Positions 1 through 10,795 of a stretch of 64,000 nt of DNA are shown piece after piece. The notes beneath the pieces were generated by a model that saw only the letters and a program-made list of their open reading frames with translations, ran no database searches and was not told the origin of the DNA. Within the stretch, counting starts at the first letter, position 1. Every line of letters starts with the position of its first letter. The position numbers were made by a program, and so were the translations under genes. Source of the DNA: Reticulitermes speratus (lineage: Eukaryota > Arthropoda > Insecta > Blattodea > Rhinotermitidae); NCBI GenBank assembly GCA_021186555.1, contig JAJKFL010000237.1, forward strand, positions 2,872,558 through 2,936,557. Direction: 5' to 3'.

Positions 1-2203
1 ACAAACAGCGATTATTTCACTGTACAACATTAACTGACTGGTTTGTATTACTGAGACGGAGTGTGTTTACTGCGCGGTACGAACTGAGTCTTTAACTATC
101 CCCTCTAAAGCCCAGTGGTTACTATATGTACCACCACGTTTAACATTCACAAATTCTACGTTCTGCCCACACAGTGTATTTGTGTGTTTTGTGTGGATCT
201 CAGAACAAACAGCGATTATTTCACTGTACAACATTAACTGACTGGTTTGTATAACTGAGACGGAGTGTGTTTACTGCGCGGTACGGACTGTATTTATGTG
301 TTTTGTGTGGATCTCAGAACAAACAGCGATTATTTAACTGTACAACATTAACTGACTGGTTTGTATAACTGAGACGGAGTGTGTTTACTGCGCGGTACGA
401 ACTGAGTCTTTAACTATCCCCTCTAAAGCCCAGTGGTTGCTATATGTACCACCACGTTTAACATTCACAAATTCTACGTTCTGCCCACACAGTGTATTTA
501 TGTGTTTTGTGTGGATCTCAGAACAAACAGCGATTATTTCACTGTACAGCATTAACTGACTGGTTTGTATAACTGAGACGGAGTGTGTTTACTGCGCGGT
601 ACGGACTGTATTTATGTGTTTTGTGTGGATCTCAGAACAAACAGCGATTATTTCACTGTACAACATTAACTGACTGGTTTGTATAACTGAGACGGAGTGT
701 GTTTACTGCGTGGTACGGACTGTATTTATGTGTTCTGTGTGGATCTCAGAACAAACAGCGATTATTTCACTGTACAGCATTAACTGACTGGTTTGTATAA
801 CTGAGACGGAGTGTGTTTACTGCGCGGTACGGACTGTATTTATGTGTTTTGTGTTGGATCTCAGAACAAACAGCGATTATTTCACTGTACAGCATTAACT
901 GACTGGTTTGTATAACTGAGACGAAGTGTGTTTACTGCGCGGTACGGACTGTATTTATGTGTTTTGTGTGGATCTCAGAACAAACAGCGATTATTTCACT
1001 GTACAGCATTAACTGACTGGTTTGTATAACTGAGACGAAGTGTGTTTACTGCGCGGTACGGACTGTATTTATGTGTTTTGTGTGGATCTCAGAACAAACA
1101 GCGATTATTTAACTGTACAGCATTAACTGACTGGTTTGTATAACTGAGACGGAGTGTGTTTACTGCGCGGTACGGACTGTATTTATGTGTTTTGTGTGGA
1201 TCTCAGAACAAACAGCGATTATTTCACTGTACAGCATTAACTGACTGGTTTGTATAACTGAGACGAAGTGTGTTTACTGCGCGGTACGGACTGTATTTAT
1301 GTGTTTTGTGTGGATCTCAGAACAAACAGCGATTATTTCACTGTACAGCATTAACTGACTGGTTTGTATAACTGAGACGGAGTGTGTTTACTGCGCGGTA
1401 CGGACTGTATTTATGTGTTTTGTGTGGATCTCAGAACAAACAGCGATTATTTCACTGTACAACATTAACTGACTGGTTTGTATAACTGAGACGAAGTGTG
1501 TTTACTGCGCGGTACGGACTGTATTTATGTGTTTTGTGTGGATCTCAGAACAAACAGCGATTATTTCACTGTACAACATTAACTGACTGGTTTGTATAAC
1601 TGAGACGGAGTGTGTTTACTGCGCGGTACGGACTGTATTTATGTGTTTTGTGTGGATCTCAGAACAAACAGCGATTATTTCACTGTACAACATTAACTGA
1701 CTGGTTTGTATAACTGAGACGAAGTGTGTTTACTGCGCGGTACGGACTGTATTTATGTGTTTTGTGTGGATCTCAGAACAAACAGCGATTATTTCACTGT
1801 ACAACATTAACTGACTGGTTTGTATAACTGAGACGAAGTGTGTTTACTGCGCGGTACGGACTGTATTTATGTGTTTTGTGTGGATCTCAGAACAAACAGC
1901 GATTATTTCACTGTACAACATTAACTGACTGGTTTGTATAACTGAGACGAAGTGTGTTTACTGCGCGGTACGGACTGTATTTATGTGTTTTGTGTGGATC
2001 TCAGAACAAACAGCGATTATTTCACTGTACAACATTAACTGACTGGTTTGTATAACTGAGACGGAGTGTGTTTACTGCGCGGTACGGACTGTATTTATGT
2101 GTTTTGTGTGGATCACAGAACAAACAGCGATTATTTCACTGTACAGCATTAACTGACTGGTTTGTATAACTGAGACGGAGTGTATTTACTGCTCGGTACG
2201 AGC
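1..2203 (+). repeat. Sat114 satellite array, locus 1 (runs off the window start)
   Basis: About 18 head-to-tail copies of a 114-bp unit are present; GTATTTATG recurs at 1521, 1635 and 1749. Units are more than 95% alike by eye. The main differences are ACAACATT versus ACAGCATT and GACGGAG versus GACGAAG. Two copies of the element 5' terminus are embedded near the left edge. The array leaves through GGTACGAGCTG into a tail also seen at other loci. No protein function is inferred; short ORFs across it are repeat translations. Confidence 0.97.
79..500 (+). repeat. Two element-to-element junctions inside Sat114 locus 1
   Basis: At about 79-180 and 398-500 the satellite is interrupted by the same 100-bp segment. 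It holds the 3' tail (CTGAGTCTTTAACTAT), then the 5' terminus (CCCCTCTAAAGCCCAGTGG), a GTGGTTACTATATGTACCAC near-palindrome and TTCTACGTTCTGCCCACAC, and then returns to satellite. This is what head-to-tail joining of whole Sat114 elements would give. The same junction occurs inverted at about 12975-13070. Confidence 0.85.
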
Positions 2204-2660
2204 TGCATCTTTAAATATAATTCAGGTTAATCTTAGTCTTTAACAGTTTAAGGCTCTGAGCAGCGTTAAATGGTATTATAATTAGTGAATAATGAACAGG
2301 AAGGAAGCGGTTGTGGTATAACCTGAAGAACTGCTCCTGCATTTTCTGGAAAAACTTATGAAGGCCTCCGTCACGACAGTCGTTGAAGCTGCTGCGATCC
2401 TAACACGTCTAGGTCAACGGGGCTACCAACCGGAACCCAAAGAGCTGACTAAGGGCGGAGACTGGACGTCTCTCGGTCCGTTGATCCGTTCCTGTGCATG
2501 AAACGCGTTGCTGAGTTGCGATACAGGAACCTTGTAACTGTAACTGGGATTGTGCTTACGTTAACGGATTTACCGGCTTGGCTGAAGACATTGGCGACAT
2601 TGAAGACTTCTTTTACAAACGGCAATATGCCCTTGGCGCGAGGAAGAAGTCTGGTTAGAT
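2204..2660. other. Sat114 3' tail followed by unassigned sequence
   Basis: The first 35 bases (CTTTAAATATAATTCAGG and on to TTAATCTTAG) match the tails after other Sat114 arrays. The rest shows no repeat, RNA or convincing coding signal. Overlapping small ORFs on both strands at 2449-2695 have no recognisable motif and are cut by the hAT element. Confidence 0.6.
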
Positions 2661-3139
2661 CAGTGGTTCCCAAAGTGGGCGGTACCGCCCCCTGAGGGGC
2701 GGTGGGATTAACGAGTTGGGCGCTAATAGGTACGAGAGGTGGAAGGGAGCGCTGTTATTATCACAGGGGCGCTAGTAGACAAGTAGTGCATTTATTTTTA
2801 TAATAAAATTAAAATAAAGTAATTTTTGTGTTAAAAATAAAAAATGAACTAAATTTCTTAGTATTTTAATTTATGAATCTTATTCAATCACGTATATTTT
2901 AATAAACTATTGCTAGATGAATTATTGTTAATCATAAAAAATATAATAAATTTTAATTTACTAATTAACACATAAAACATTAAGTTTAACTCTTATAATT
3001 TTATTTAAACGATTTTTTAAATATAAAATAAAAGTGCAAACAAAAGCGCATTTATGTTTTTTAAAAAAGTTAGGGGGGCGCTGTGGGTGTGTATATGGAA
3101 CCAAGGGGGCGGTGGACCGAAAAAGTTTGGGAACCGCTG
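2661..3139 (+). mobile_element. hAT-type MITE, copy 1
   Basis: This 479-bp non-coding element has terminal inverted repeats CAGTGGTTCCCAAA and TTTGGGAACCGCTG. It is flanked by an imperfect 8-bp duplication, GGTTAGAT (2653-2660) and AGTCAGAT (3140-3147), 6 of 8 matching. The interior is AT-rich between two short GC-rich ends with GGGGGCG stretches. Two further copies lie at 9576 and 39966. CAG-starting TIRs with 8-bp TSDs are the hallmark of hAT transposons. No transposase is encoded, so it must depend on one in trans. Confidence 0.93.
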
Positions 3140-3754
3140 AGTCAGATGGATGTCTGGGGTTTGAATCCAGATTGACTAATTCACGTAGGCTGAAGGTCCC
3201 CGTGATTATGAGGTGGGTGCATGGGGGGAGGTGGAGGAGTTCTTCTAAAGCACCCAGTTCGGTGACAGTCGTCGCGACGTATCATTTTCCAACCGAATAT
3301 ATTAAAACAATTCATAATTTCTGCAGTTAATACCAAACCGGTACAATTCTGTGCAACTGAAGTGTTGATGTGCTTGACAACACTGCCAACAAGTGTTTTT
3401 CTGGTCTACACCGACGTTTCGTCGCTGAACAGGCAAAATGAACGCTCGACATCGTTCATGGCACGTGGTAAAGGTCAAGAGCAGTTTTATCATATCGACT
3501 GCTGGATTCCTTGCTAAGCAAGCTCCGAAGGCATGCAGCGAGATGTCGCAGTGTCACTGACGTCTATTTACTGACATTTCAAGTGTCTCGTTGCTGCTCT
3601 AACCAGTCACTTCCCTTCTTCATCAAGACATGAAGTCATCGCCTGCAGCAGGGGTGGCCAATCTGATAATTTCGACCGTCCCATCTACAATAGGCCTACT
3701 GTATGTTTCTGGTGACAAACTAGTCTGCTATTGTTATTACATGTTTAAGAAAGG
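3140..3754. other. Unassigned region with a lone hAT-like end
   Basis: No coding or RNA signal is convincing. At 3648 the string CAGGGGTGGCCAA resembles a hAT terminal repeat, but I find no partner end. CCGACGTTTCG at 3409 belongs to the class of CGAAACGTC motifs seen in several dispersed repeats here. Confidence 0.4.
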
Positions 3755-4060
3755 TAAAGCAATCCCTTTAGAGCCCTGGACAGGCCCTTAGGGTTCCAGG
3801 AGGTTGAGGCTACCGGATTTATAGACAATCGGTACATGAAGGTGGTAAGGTTGTCAGCCCTACGCACCGGCCGTCTTTACCTCCCAGGGAAATATTCCTG
3901 GTACTCATTTCTGTTAGAGGCTGAGTCGGTCCCAGGGCCATAGTGCGACCGGAAGGATTATGTCAATGAAAAAATTGTAATGACAACATCGGGAATCGAA
4001 CCCGCGACCTTCCGTCTTGTAGCGCAGTGCCCTGAACCAACTGCGCCACCGCGGGGCCCC
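3755..4060 (-). mobile_element. SINE-B copy (tRNA-derived)
   Basis: Read on the minus strand it begins GGTGGCGCAGTTGG (A-box-like) and has GGTTCGATTCC (B-box) about 40 bases later. The family body follows (AATGAGTACCAGG, AAGGCGGCCGGTGCG) and the 3' end is GGGATTGCTTTA. Other copies are at 5137, 20351, 27485, 32754 and 57379. The tRNA-like head implies RNA polymerase III transcription. The head also gives a tRNA-like pattern that should not be called a tRNA gene. Confidence 0.92.
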
Positions 4061-5136
4061 CTTTGTTACATATACGAAACAATTTTCAAGGGTACTTGGC
4101 CTGCGGGACAACAGTAAACTATTGCTTATGCAGGACGCCATGAAGACAGATGCTTCGATTCCCGACAAGGTTAGCGCTCATCTATCCACCAATTCGTCAC
4201 GAACTGAACCTCACCCAACCTCCTAGTCAGTGGGTACTGGGGCCTCTTTCTGGTGGTTAAGCCACCGTGGCGTGAACCTGACCATTCACATCCAATGCCA
4301 AGTCCATGAGTCCATGGAGCTATACCTACACGCTACCCTCGTACTCCGTCGTACTTTCGAGCATCAAGTGAGTCCTCTTCTTGTCAGTAAGGTAATTCTG
4401 CAGGTGGTGCACTCACACCATGCTGGCCTGACAACAGTATTCTAGCATATCGTGGGTTCGAATCCCACTGTGTGTAGATACATGTCCTGTGCTGGTACAA
4501 GCCGATTACCTTATCCACGGAATCCAACAAAACATCTACGAAATAATTACTTCTATTTCAATCCAACAAATGCACTTGACTTTCTTTTCAATTATTTCTT
4601 GCCCCTACATATGTTTCGGCACACCTTGTGCCATCTTCAGGGGTGTCGTCGACAGTTCACAATCTTCAATACACCCAACTGTTTGTCACACACTGTCACA
4701 ACGCATAATTACTGTAAGTCACAGCACTAAATGTCACCTGTCTTTGTGTTCACAGTAATTAGTTTATCTTTCTTCGGTGTTTCTTAAAAACGAATCATTA
4801 AATTTAGAAATTGAAGACAGTCGTAGTGTTGTGCCGTGTTACGTCACGAGAAGTTACCCCGGACGACACCTGCTACCCTTCACCTACTTTTGTGGACGTA
4901 TCCTTTCCCTCCCCTCATGTACCGTCTTGGTACGTTCCCCAGTTTACCTGTAGTTTTCGTGACGACTCAACAACTTGACTTCGAGGGAAAAGCATCTAAA
5001 TCCTGTTTCGGCTTGTTCATCAAAATTTCGTTTCGGCAAGATATAGATAGAGTTGTTGAAGTCCTTGGTAGTGCTAAGGTGTGTGTTTGTGTGTGTTTGT
5101 ATCGACTGAGTTTTTGGTTGAGTACTGCGGAGCTCC
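4061..5136. other. Unassigned region
   Basis: No supported gene. GTGGGTTCGAATCCCAC at about 4449 is a B-box-like palindrome without a convincing A-box, perhaps a decayed SINE. A hammerhead-like motif at 4602-4645 is listed separately. Small ORFs here lack recognisable domains. Confidence 0.4.
4602..4645 (-). ncRNA. Hammerhead-like motif, copy 1
   Basis: On the minus strand the order is CCC, CTGAAGA, T, GGCACA-AGG-TGTGCC hairpin, GAAA, CATATG, TA, GGGG. This matches the hammerhead layout CUGANGA, stem II, GAAA, short stem III, UH, with stem I formed by CCC and GGG. One extra U lies between CUGAAGA and stem II, which is not canonical and may abolish cleavage. Similar motifs are at 15521, 15872 and 21111. 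Calling it a ribozyme is inference. Confidence 0.3.
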
Positions 5137-5449
5137 GGGGCGCGCGGTGGCGCAGTTGGTTGAGGCACTACGCTACAAACCGGAACGTCGCGGGTTCGAT
5201 TCCCGATGGTGTCATTGGAATTAATTCCTTGACATAATCGTTTCGGTCGCACTATGGCCCTGGGGTCGACTCAGTTTCTAACAGAAATGAGTACCAGGAA
5301 TATTTCCTTGGGGGTAAAGGCGGCCGGTGCGTAGGGCTGACAATCTTACCACCTTCATGTGCCGATTGTCTACAAATCTGGGAGCCTCAACCTCCTGGAC
5401 CCCTCAGGGCCTGTCTACGTCTGTAATGGGATTGCTTTAACTTTACTGT
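5137..5449 (+). mobile_element. SINE-B copy, near full length
   Basis: Head GGTGGCGCAGTTGGTTGAGG (A-box region), then GGTTCGATTCC (B-box), the family body, and the GGGATTGCTTTAA end. It is the most complete copy in the window for defining the family consensus. A short ORF across the head is a translation of the SINE and not a gene. Confidence 0.94.
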
Positions 5450-6044
5450 GGAGCTCCTCTTTAATTGCTCATTAAGATTGTGTTGATTCATTTTGACTGT
5501 GTGTGTTTTTGCTACGTTTCCTGTAAGCACTGTTTTGATTTTAATTTGTTTGTTATTAACAAATAGGTGCATTACGACTTGAGGTAATTACTGTGGGCAC
5601 GTTGGGATTAAGCTGGCTGCTCCGTCAAACATAGTAACGATCCACGGCAGTAGTGCAGACGGCACAGTGTAAAGCATTAAATGCTATTAACATTGTGTCT
5701 GACAGCTCGCTATGTACTAGATGCAGAAATTGGGATAATGGGCAACCCTCGGCGCCCCGCCCTATAGTGCGCATAGACAGTACAGTCGATAGATGTCTAT
5801 GGTTATTTGTGGTAGTAGCGGCATTGCAATGTGGCACCTAAGCGCACCCAGAACTAACAGAGTGGATGTCCAAGCAGTTGTAACTTTTTTTCAAATCTTA
5901 ATTTAAAACAAACGGAGGCAACAAAGATAAACACGCAATGTGGGCACGTGACAAGCCTTATTGCTGCCAGCCGTCAGACTAACGGATCAACACTGAAGGA
6001 ATTTAATGGGTCCCCGGTTGAACTAAAATTTAAAATTTTAGAAG
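5450..6044. other. Unassigned region
   Basis: Nothing recognisable was found. Complementary small ORFs at 5625-5841 on both strands show no domain, and codon patterns give no support. Confidence 0.4.
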
Positions 6045-6552
6045 TTCATTCTGCAGTCTGTCTTACGACAGGTCCGTAGCCTCTTCATTCTGCAGTCTGT
6101 CTTACGACAGGTCCGTAGCCTCTTCATTCTGCAGTCTGTCTTACGACAGGTCCGTAGCCTCTTCATTCTGAAGTCTGTCTTACGACAGGTCCGTAGCCTC
6201 TTCATTCTGCAGTCTGTCTTACGACAGGTCCGTAGCCTCTTCATTCTGCAGTCTGTCTTACGACAGGTCCGTAGCCTCTTCATTCTGCAGTCTGTCTTAC
6301 GACAGGTCCGTAGCCTCTTCATTCTGCAGTCTGTCTTACGACAGGTCCGTAGCGTCTTCATTCTGCAGTCTGTCTTACGCCAGGTCCGTAGCCTCTTCAT
6401 TCTGCAGTCTGTCTTACGACAGGTCCGTAGCCTCTTCATTCTGCAGTCTGTCTTACGACAGGTCCGTAGCCTCTTCATTCTGCAGTCTGTCTTACGACAG
6501 GTCCGTAGCCTCTTCATTCTGCAGTCTGTCTTACGACAGGTCCGTAGCCTCT
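6045..6552 (-). repeat. 39-bp satellite derived from a LINE 3' terminus, array 1
   Basis: About 13 copies of a 39-bp unit. On the minus strand each unit reads AGAGGCTACGG ... GCAGAATGA, exactly the last 12 codons plus stop (RGYGPVVRQTAE, stop) of the LINE ORF that abuts the array at its upstream end. The array therefore extends 3' from the ORF and repeats the stop codon. Because 39 is a multiple of three, other frames stay open and give a false 159-codon ORF. A second array of the same unit is at 52432. Confidence 0.95.
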
Positions 6553-6980
6553 TTCAAAGCAGGTTCTCCATTGAGTGCGATCTAGTGCTTCCTCTTTCCA
6601 TTTCCAGTATCTTCTCTTTTCCTTAAGGTCATCCAGTAGCTGCTTACGTCTTCTTCCTCGTCTTACCGTCATTTCTATCCTTCCCTCTAACTTTCCTTCA
6701 ATCACGTGTTTCAGAAGGCAGTTTCCACGCAAGATGTGACCAATCCAGTTAGCCTTTCTTCTTTTTATTGTATGTACGATATTCCTCTCCTCCTTCACTC
6801 TATGTAATACTTCTTCATTTCTCACACGATCGGTCCAACTGATCTTCTCCATTCTTCTCCAGCACCACATATCAAAACTTTCCAGATACTTCCGATCTAC
6901 TTTCCAAGTGTCCACGTTTCAGCACCACACAAAGCTACGCTCCAAATGTAGCACTTTACTAGTTTCTTCCTTAAATTTAA
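6514..6980 (-). pseudogene. Non-LTR retrotransposon ORF, 3' fragment (RT C-terminal region)
   Basis: The intact part (6514-6915) encodes 133 residues containing MWCWRRMEKISWTDRV and WIGHILRGNCLL, strings typical of the region downstream of reverse transcriptase in insect LINEs. It ends RGYGPVVRQTAE and stop. Just upstream, VKCYIWSVALCGAETWTL continues in a neighbouring frame, so a single-base loss near 6897 breaks the ORF. Homology ends near 6980, giving a 5'-truncated dead copy. The methionine opening the ORF is internal and not a real start. The clade is not resolved. Confidence 0.88.
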
Positions 6981-7576
6981 GTTTCAACAGCACTACGTCA
7001 GCATGTTCTAAAGTTACATTTATCCCACAAACACATTCCTAAACTGCAGGCTATCAAACTATTTCAGTTACATAATCTTCCACAGTTGGCGCCAGTCGCT
7101 ATAAACAGCATAAAAACACTTTACAAGACTGCCACAAGCTGACAGGTCGTGCCCAAATTGCTGCGACTGTATCTGTTACCTTGACCTCTCGAATCAATTT
7201 TATCGCAGATAAGCTGCAGTCCACACAGCGTGTCAACAGGCCAACCTGCGCCATGAGCCAGTATCTGACGATGCTTTCCGCAAACACTGATGGTGCCTGC
7301 TCTCCGTGGTCTCTGTTACCATGGTAACAAAGGCTATACATGGAAATGTCAGTACGTAACTCAACGTGCTCTGTTATCTATCAACACAATGGCAGGGGAT
7401 CTCTTAACAGTGACCATATTACTACCTACTTGTTGCTACCGTAATAAGACAGAAAGCACTGCGCATGCGCCAACAAGCGTTTTACCTTTATTGGCCAAAC
7501 GGGTAGTCCAGTTAAACGTAACGCTTTATGGACAAATGGGAAGACACTGCCCACTCAGGTGCAGTGATGGGCATTT
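6981..7576. other. Unassigned region, including left SINE target duplication
   Basis: No supported gene. ACCATGGTAACAAAGG near 7318 is a small GGTAACC-type motif like the degenerate repeat at 16.5 kb. The last 11 bases (7566-7576, GATGGGCATTT) are the target duplication of the adjacent SINE-A. Confidence 0.4.
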
Positions 7577-7864
7577 TTTAAATTTATTTTAATTAAAGGG
7601 CCCCGCAGCAGATGCTACGGACACGCCGCAGCATTGAAGTCTTATTGTGCAACTCTGTGATGAAGATGATGAGGTTTTTTCGTTTTTCCTTGTAATGAAG
7701 CACCGGTGGAATACTGACAGGGGAAAACCGAAGTACTCGAAGAAAAACCTGTCCCATTGCCACTTTGTCCGCCACAAATCCCACATGGACCGACCCAGGA
7801 TCGAACCTGGGCCTCCGCGGTGAGAGGCTGGCGACTAACCGCCTCAGCCATGACACGACCCAGG
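7577..7864 (-). mobile_element. SINE-A copy with target-site duplication
   Basis: On the minus strand: TGGCTGAGGCGG (A-box), GGTTCGATCC (B-box), the body with AGTACTTCGGTTTTCCCC and GTGCTTCATTACAAGG, and the 3' end GCTGCGGGGCCCTT. An 11-bp direct repeat GATGGGCATTT flanks it (7566-7576 and 7865-7875), showing retrotransposition by target-primed insertion. Overlapping ORFs of 65-118 codons are SINE translations in different frames. Confidence 0.95.
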
Positions 7865-7904
7865 GATGGGCATTTAAAATGAAAGTAACTCCGGCTGTAA
7901 GCAG

Positions 7905-7999
7905 CTACATTGGGATTTAAACTGTTAATATCAGTTCCAAAAACGTCCACAGCGACTGAAGCTATCAATGTACTGCCAACACAGTAAATGTTTTTCAAA
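7905..7999 (-). repeat. Dispersed repeat of about 85 bp, copy 1
   Basis: Read on the minus strand, ACATTTACTGTGTTGG, CATAGCTTCAGTC-like and GTGG-CGTTTTTG blocks match 11161-11245 on the plus strand. Both translate to an NIYCVGST-IASV-V-VF-TDI string, so a decayed coding origin is possible. The family is unknown. Confidence 0.65.
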
Positions 8000-8065
8000 C
8001 AGGTATAACGCTGCCTGGCCGTTCCGAGGTGAGCCTAGCAGCGACCACGTCGTGCCGATTGCAGC

Positions 8066-8452
8066 TACGTACAGTGTTAGGGGGCTTAGCTAGCAAGTTA
8101 TGTGGCCTACGCAGCCTGTGTACAGTGTTAGGGGGCTTAGCTAGCAAGTTAGGGCACTACTGCAGTGTACAGTGTTAGGGAGCTTAGCTAGCAAGTTCAC
8201 TGTGGTCGTACAGTGTTAGGGGCTTAGCTAGCAGTTAGTGGTCATTGCAGCGACAGTGTTAGGGAGCTTAGCTAGCAAGTTATGTGGTCATTACTGCAGC
8301 TGTGTACAGTGTTAGGGAGCTTAGCTAGCAAGTTATGTGGTCACTACTGCAGCTGTGTACAGTGTTAGGGAGCTTAGCTAGCAAGTTATGTGGTCACTAC
8401 TGCAGCTGTGTACAGTGTTAGGGGGCTTAGCTAACAAGTAATGTGGTCAGTG
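8066..8452 (+). repeat. 53-bp minisatellite
   Basis: Eight copies of a unit with core ACAGTGTTAGGG and GCTTAGCTAGCAAGTTA followed by TGTGGTCACTACTGCAGC. The right-hand copies are regular at 53 bp. The left-hand copies carry many small deletions, so the array decays from right to left. Confidence 0.92.
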
Positions 8453-9065
8453 CTACAGCAATGTTAGTGCCAGTTTAGTCCGCAAGGTAGTTATATTATC
8501 TGGCACATTCGAGTTACTGATTTCAGTTATTTATTTGTCTGTGACACGTAAATTGTCTGGAAGAGGCGTATTATTAATGTGAGTCATGTTTCTAAAGTCG
8601 CCCATTCGCTTCTGACCGATGTTGGGCCCCAGGCTACATCACAGGCAGGTTCTGTGCCAACTGTACAAACACAGATAAGGACATCTATGGCGGTGACCAC
8701 ACATCTAGACAGCTGAGCTAACACTGTGCACAGTTCTGCTTGGTCACTACTAGGCTCACCTCACAACGAGTATCAATGCGTGTTGGATAAACAAAATTGT
8801 TATGGCCAAAGTACGGTTACGTAACGCGGAGGTTTATGGACCCCCCTCCCCCCCCCCCGGGCCCAACGCCTCAAATACGCACATTTTTGGACATAAAATA
8901 TTGACACAGCGTTTGGGTAGCTTATGGTGCCAGCTACCGCGGCGGTAGACCGAGTAACCGATCGCGTTTATCCACGTGTGTTTAAATTTGTCAGCGTTCG
9001 GTATATTTCGTGCCATAGATGTAATTAGTTTCAATCACTGATGACCAAAACCGTGTTATGAGTTA
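8453..9065. other. Unassigned region with a C-tract
   Basis: Contains an almost pure C-run at 8841-8858. No gene, RNA or dispersed repeat was recognised. Confidence 0.4.
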
Positions 9066-9326
9066 CTATTTTTTTTTCTATGGCTCGATAGCCCCTTGGG
9101 GGCCTAGGCCTCGTCATTTACGATGCTTCACGATCACACTCAGACACACCACACTCGGTAAGACTCCTATAGACAAGGGACCAGCCCGTCGCAGAGACCT
9201 CTACCTGACAACACACAACAATCACACAGACAGACATCCATGCCCTAGGCGGGATTCGAACCCACAATCCCAGCAAGCTAACGGCCGTAGACCCACGCCT
9301 TAGACCGCGCGGCCACTGCGATCGGC
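9066..9326 (-). mobile_element. SINE-C copy (tRNA-derived)
   Basis: Minus strand: GCAGTGGCCGCGCGGTCTAA head, GGTTCGAATCCCGCC B-box region, the body with GTTGTCAGGTAGAGGTCT, and a 3' A-rich end (the T-run at 9067). A 7-bp AGTTACT repeat flanks it (left near 9060, right near 9331), a plausible short TSD. Copies are also at 9352, 46753 and 59938. Confidence 0.92.
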
Positions 9327-9575
9327 TATCAGTTACTGTACCTCTTTCAAGCAGCGATCCCAGTGGCCGTGCGGTCTAAGTACAGACGTAGAGAACAAGG
9401 ATATTCTGAGAATATTCTCCGAACGATTATTCTCCTAGAATATTTGAGAATTTTCTCGAAAACGAATACTCGAATGTTCATGAACACTCAGAGCTGTGCA
9501 GAACGCTCCAGGACCTTACTGTCACGCTGTGCGTATCGCATGTGTACGCACCGAATTATTGTCAAGATTCTAGGG

Positions 9576-10058
9576 CAGTAGTTCCCAAAGTGGGCGGTAG
9601 CGCCCCCTGGGGGGGCGGTGGGATTACCGAGGTGGGCGCTAATAGGTACGAGAGGTGGAAGGGAGCGCTGTTATTATCACAGGGGGGCGCTAGTAGACAA
9701 GTAGTGCATTTATTTTTGTAATAAAATTGAAATAAAGTAATTTTTGTGTTAAAATAAAAATTGAACTAAATTTCTTAGTATTTTAATTTATGAATCTTAT
9801 TCAAGCACATATTTTTTAATAAACAATTGCTAGATGAATTATTGTTAATTATAAAAAATATAATAAATTTTAATTTATTAATTAACACATAAAACATTAA
9901 GTTTAACTCTTATAATTTTATTTAAACGATTTTTTTAAATATAAAATAAAAGTGGAAACAAAAGCGCATTTATGTTTTTTAAAAAAAGGTAGGGGGGCGC
10001 TGTGGGTGTGTATATGGAACCGAGGGGGCGGCGGACCGAAAAATTTTGGGAACCGCTG
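9576..10058 (+). mobile_element. hAT-type MITE, copy 2
   Basis: A 483-bp copy with ends CAGTAGTTCCCAAA and TTTGGGAACCGCTG. The 8-bp duplication is TTCTAGGG (9568-9575) and TTGTAGGG (10059-10066), 7 of 8 matching. It sits inside the larger insertion that splits SINE-C, so it is the third layer of nesting. The interior closely matches copy 1. Confidence 0.95.
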
Positions 10059-10691
10059 TTGTAGGGCTACGCTAGAAGCGCGGCTACTCGCACAGATCGC
10101 CTGCGGTACGAATGTGACGACATGACAGTAGCGGAGAGGAGGTAGTAGCACCAGGGCACTGGTTGTTCGAACTACTTTTTGGTGCGGTTGTCTGGCGCTC
10201 TGATACAGAGATATACTGTCAAAAATCAATGTTCTTCATTTCACCTCGCAGTACTTCCAGAAAGTACTTTAAGGTACAGCTGCGACGTTCTTTAGCACTC
10301 GGAAAACTCCCCTAGCAGCAGCTTGCCACAGAACGTGTTGGCCTCACCAGACTGTACGGTAGCAAATGTACCATTGCTTTACGTGACGTGTGCTGCAAAT
10401 ACTGCGGGACAGGACACGTGGAAAATGCGACAAGAATGCAAAAACATCTTGTCAGTTGCTCAAATACTCCTAGCTACATATTAGAATACAGTGCATGTGT
10501 TGGTGTCTTAAAACTTTTAATGACAGCTACGGTATTTCGAATATTATCTTCGTCTTCGTCTTCTTCCTCGAGCCGTTGTACTTTTACCAACATCTCTTTA
10601 TTTTGCTCAGGCCCATCGGGAAAGAGGAACTCTTTATAGAGTACATTCCGTTGAACCTGAATCCTGTTAACAGTGGCCTGACTGCTTGAGT

Positions 10692-10692
<1 letters not shown>

Positions 10693-10786
<94 letters not shown>

Positions 10787-10795
10787 TAATAATAA
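10693..10795 (+). repeat. TAA/AAT trinucleotide microsatellite
   Basis: About 34 almost uninterrupted triplets. The poly-asparagine ORF across it is an artefact of the repeat. Confidence 0.98.

Noticed and set aside
1-2203. CRISPR-like array
   Set aside because: Units are contiguous 114-bp repeats without spacers, in an evidently eukaryotic context; no cas genes.
3648-3660. hAT element starting CAGGGGTGGCCAA (also 63063 CAGTGGCGTAGCATGG)
   Set aside because: No inverted partner end or target duplication found, so only a possible fragment.
4440-4480. tRNA-like GTGGGTTCGAATCCCAC
   Set aside because: Only a B-box-like palindrome is present; no A-box at proper distance and no cloverleaf could be drawn.
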